DNA of 64,000 bases from NCBI RefSeq assembly GCF_020144925.1, contig NZ_NSLC01000014.1:1-64000 (forward strand), written 5' to 3'. This DNA comes from Afifella sp. IM 167 (GTDB taxonomy: Bacteria; Pseudomonadota; Alphaproteobacteria; Rhizobiales; Afifellaceae). The translations under genes and the position numbers were made by a program. Position 1 is the first letter of the stretch; every line of letters starts with the position of its first letter. The notes beneath the pieces are model-generated. The model worked only from the letters and a program-made list of their open reading frames with translations. It ran no database searches and was not told the origin of the DNA. Below, one piece after another: positions 62,061-64,000 of the stretch.

Positions 62061-63974
62061 ATGCGTGAGATCAAGGGACCGATCGGCGTCGCCATCGCCG
62101 GCTGGCTCGGCACCATGGCGGCCGTGCAATTCTACTTCACGGGCTTCGGCTTCCCGGAGCCTTTGAAGCTCGCGAGCCTGCATCTCATGTTCGCCGTGCC
62201 GCCGATATTTCTGCTCTATCCGGCCTTCAAGAGCTCTCCGCGCCACCGCCCCAGCGTCTTCGACGCGGTCTTTGCCGTCGCCGCCTTCCTGCCCAGCCTT
62301 TACATCTATCTCGATCCAAACCGGGTCTACGACCGCAGCGCCTTCATCGATCCGCCGATGCTGATCGAGACGATCCTCGGCACGATTATCGTCGTTCTCG
62401 TCCTGGAGGCCGTGCGGCGGGCGCTCTCCATCGCGCTCTCCATCCTGACCGGCGTCGTCATCCTCTACATGTTCGTGTGCCACCTCCTGCCGGGGGTCTG
62501 GTATTACCGTGACCTGCCCTACGGGCAGATCGTCGATATCCTCTACCTGATGAACGGCAGCGGCCTTTACGGCCAGCTCACCGGCATTTCCGCGACCATC
62601 GTGGCGGCCTTCCTCGTCTTCGGCGCGTTCCTGCAGACCAGCGGCATGGGCCGCCTGTTCATGAATCTCGGCACCTTCCTCGCTGGCCGCTACAAGGGCG
62701 GCCCGGCGAAGGTGGTCGTGGTGGAATCCGGTCTCTTCGGCATGACGAGCGGCTCCTCCGTCGCCAACGTGGTGGTCACCGGCTCCGTCACCATCCCGGA
62801 AATGAAGCGCATGGGCTTTCCGGCGGCGATGGCCGGGGGCATCGAGGCGGCGGCGAGCGTCGGCGGGCTCATCATGCCGCCGATGATGGGCGCGGCGGCC
62901 TTCGTCATGGCCGAGATGATCTCCGTGCCTTACGTGAACATCATCGCCGCCGCCTTCATCGGCGCAATTCTCTACTATCTCGGCATCTTCGTTGCGGTGC
63001 ATTTCCAGTCGAAGCGGCTCGGCATCGCCTCGCTGCCGAAGCACGAGATCGCGACCTGGCGCGACGTCCTCACGGACATCCATTTCGTCATCCCGATCGC
63101 CGTGCTGCTGACGCTGATGATGATGCATTTCTCGCCGTATTTTGCCGCCTTCTGGGCGACGATCGCGGTCGTCCTCACGGCCTGGCTGCGTAAGCACACG
63201 CGCATGGGGCCGGGCAAGATCCTGTCGGCGCTGGTCGATGCGGGAAGGACGATCTGCGTTATCGCGGTGGCCGTCGCCGCCGCCGGCATGATCACGGCCG
63301 CGCTCACCAATACGGGTCTGCTTCTCGCCTTCACCGGCATCATCAAGGGGCTCGCGGGCGATTCCACCTTCCTCCTGGTGGTCTTGGTCGCGGCGAGCTG
63401 CCTCTTCCTCGGCATGGGCGTGCCGACGACGCCGGCCTACATCATCACCGCCGCCATCGGCGCGCCGATCATCGCCGAACACGGCATGGCGCCGCTCCTG
63501 TCGATCCATCTCTTCGTGCTCTATTTCGCCGTGCTGGCCGACGCGACGCCACCGGTGGCCGCCGCCTCCTATGCCGCTGCGGCGATCGCCAAGGCGAATC
63601 CGATGATGACCGGATTCCATGCCTTCCGCATGGCCGTCGGCGGCTTCATCGTCGGCCTCGCCTTCATCTATGAGCCGGCGATCACCCTGAACGGCACGCT
63701 CTACGAGATCGTGACGGCGACGGCCGCCATCTCCAGCGGCATCGTCCTCATCAGCCTCGGCTATGTCGGCTACACCGATGGGCGCCTGCCGTTCTGGCTG
63801 CGCGTCATCCTCGTCGCCGCGGGCATCGCCTGCGCCCTCTATCAGGGCGTGCCGGAACTCTATCGCGCCCTCTTCGGCTTCGCCCTCGTGGCGGCCGTCA
63901 TTTTAGGGGGGCGACGCTACTTCGCCGCCACGGCCGAACGCCAGCCGTCGGCCGAACTCAAGAACGAAGCTTAG
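62061..63974 (+). CDS. TRAP transporter fused permease (4TM/12TM)
   Basis: 637 residues from ATG 62061 with GGAGGGG upstream. Same fused plan as 10016-11959: N-terminal DctQ-like helices, then DctM-like part with VVVVESGLFGMTSGSSVANV, SVGGLIMPPMMGAAAFVMAE and GMGVPTTPAYIITAAIGAP. Partner of the TAXI protein at 61004. The second half contains the usual ADATPPVAAASYAAAAIA transport motif. Na+-driven import is inferred from the family. Confidence 0.93.
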   Translation: MREIKGPIGVAIAGWLGTMAAVQFYFTGFGFPEPLKLASLHLMFAVPPIFLLYPAFKSSPRHRPSVFDAVFAVAAFLPSLYIYLDPNRVYDRSAFIDPPMLIETILGTIIVVLVLEAVRRALSIALSILTGVVILYMFVCHLLPGVWYYRDLPYGQIVDILYLMNGSGLYGQLTGISATIVAAFLVFGAFLQTSGMGRLFMNLGTFLAGRYKGGPAKVVVVESGLFGMTSGSSVANVVVTGSVTIPEMKRMGFPAAMAGGIEAAASVGGLIMPPMMGAAAFVMAEMISVPYVNIIAAAFIGAILYYLGIFVAVHFQSKRLGIASLPKHEIATWRDVLTDIHFVIPIAVLLTLMMMHFSPYFAAFWATIAVVLTAWLRKHTRMGPGKILSALVDAGRTICVIAVAVAAAGMITAALTNTGLLLAFTGIIKGLAGDSTFLLVVLVAASCLFLGMGVPTTPAYIITAAIGAPIIAEHGMAPLLSIHLFVLYFAVLADATPPVAAASYAAAAIAKANPMMTGFHAFRMAVGGFIVGLAFIYEPAITLNGTLYEIVTATAAISSGIVLISLGYVGYTDGRLPFWLRVILVAAGIACALYQGVPELYRALFGFALVAAVILGGRRYFAATAERQPSAELKNEA

Positions 63975-63983
63975 GTGAATTCC

Positions 63984-64000
63984 ATGGACAGAAAGAAGAC
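63984..64000 (+). CDS. Possible start of a further gene, cut by the window edge
   Basis: ATG at 63984 begins MDRKKT, with AGGTGA about seven bases upstream and only ten bases after the TRAP permease stop, so an additional operon gene is plausible. Only 17 bases are visible; identity cannot be told. Confidence 0.35.

Overview
The window is high-GC throughout, with strong G/C third-position bias, and looks like a chromosome segment of an alphaproteobacterium, most likely Hyphomicrobiales (Rhizobiales). Supporting signs are three TRAP uptake systems (two TAXI type, one DctPQM), fused IolC-DUF2090, HyuAB, a PRC-barrel gene behind an EcfG-like promoter, and many hybrid kinases. The family assignment is inference; no rRNA, tRNA, integrase, transposase or CRISPR array was seen.

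Layout. 1-1785 (minus): a cobalamin riboswitch ahead of a DUF4198 protein and CbiM (cut by the window edge), a cobalt uptake unit. 1978-5052: an aminotransferase, a PRC-barrel stress protein, and a His-rich PadR regulator translationally coupled to a DUF2218 protein with a non-ATG start. 5114-20386: a catabolic island with a GntR regulator and aldehyde dehydrogenase on the minus strand, divergent from a two-subunit ThDP decarboxylase, a TAXI-TRAP importer, the ATP-dependent HyuA/HyuB amidohydrolase-carboxylase pair, an unassigned membrane transporter and an old yellow enzyme; PhzF and a second aminotransferase lie opposite. 20693-28985: signalling genes, namely DUF4405 plus an OmpR/histidine-kinase pair, then a c-type-heme DUF3365 protein, a hybrid kinase, a lone receiver and a receiver-adenylate cyclase. 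29005-30608 (minus): an esterase and a ring-cleaving dioxygenase-type glyoxalase.

30857-45998 is the most unusual part. It is one tight operon: a 1937-residue, extremely acidic protein made of 15 repeats, two ABC ATPase/permease genes with degenerate nucleotide-binding motifs, an HlyD-type adaptor, a receiver-HATPase protein and a hybrid kinase with a terminal Hpt domain. I read it as a dedicated type I secretion system for the acidic repeat protein with its own phosphorelay. I do not recognise a characterised system with this composition.

46064-53888: sugar or polyol catabolism under a LacI repressor, with an SDR, a TIM-barrel isomerase, fused IolC-DUF2090 kinase and a DctQMP importer; three similar LacI-type operators tie these transcription units together. 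54056-63974: a unit with hydroxyacid dehydrogenase, RidA, molybdopterin sulfoxide reductase, quinone oxidoreductase and GntR on the minus strand, and a C-S beta-lyase and second TAXI-TRAP system on the plus strand. Together these suggest use of an S-alkyl cysteine sulfoxide or similar sulfur compound. A possible further gene starts at 63984.
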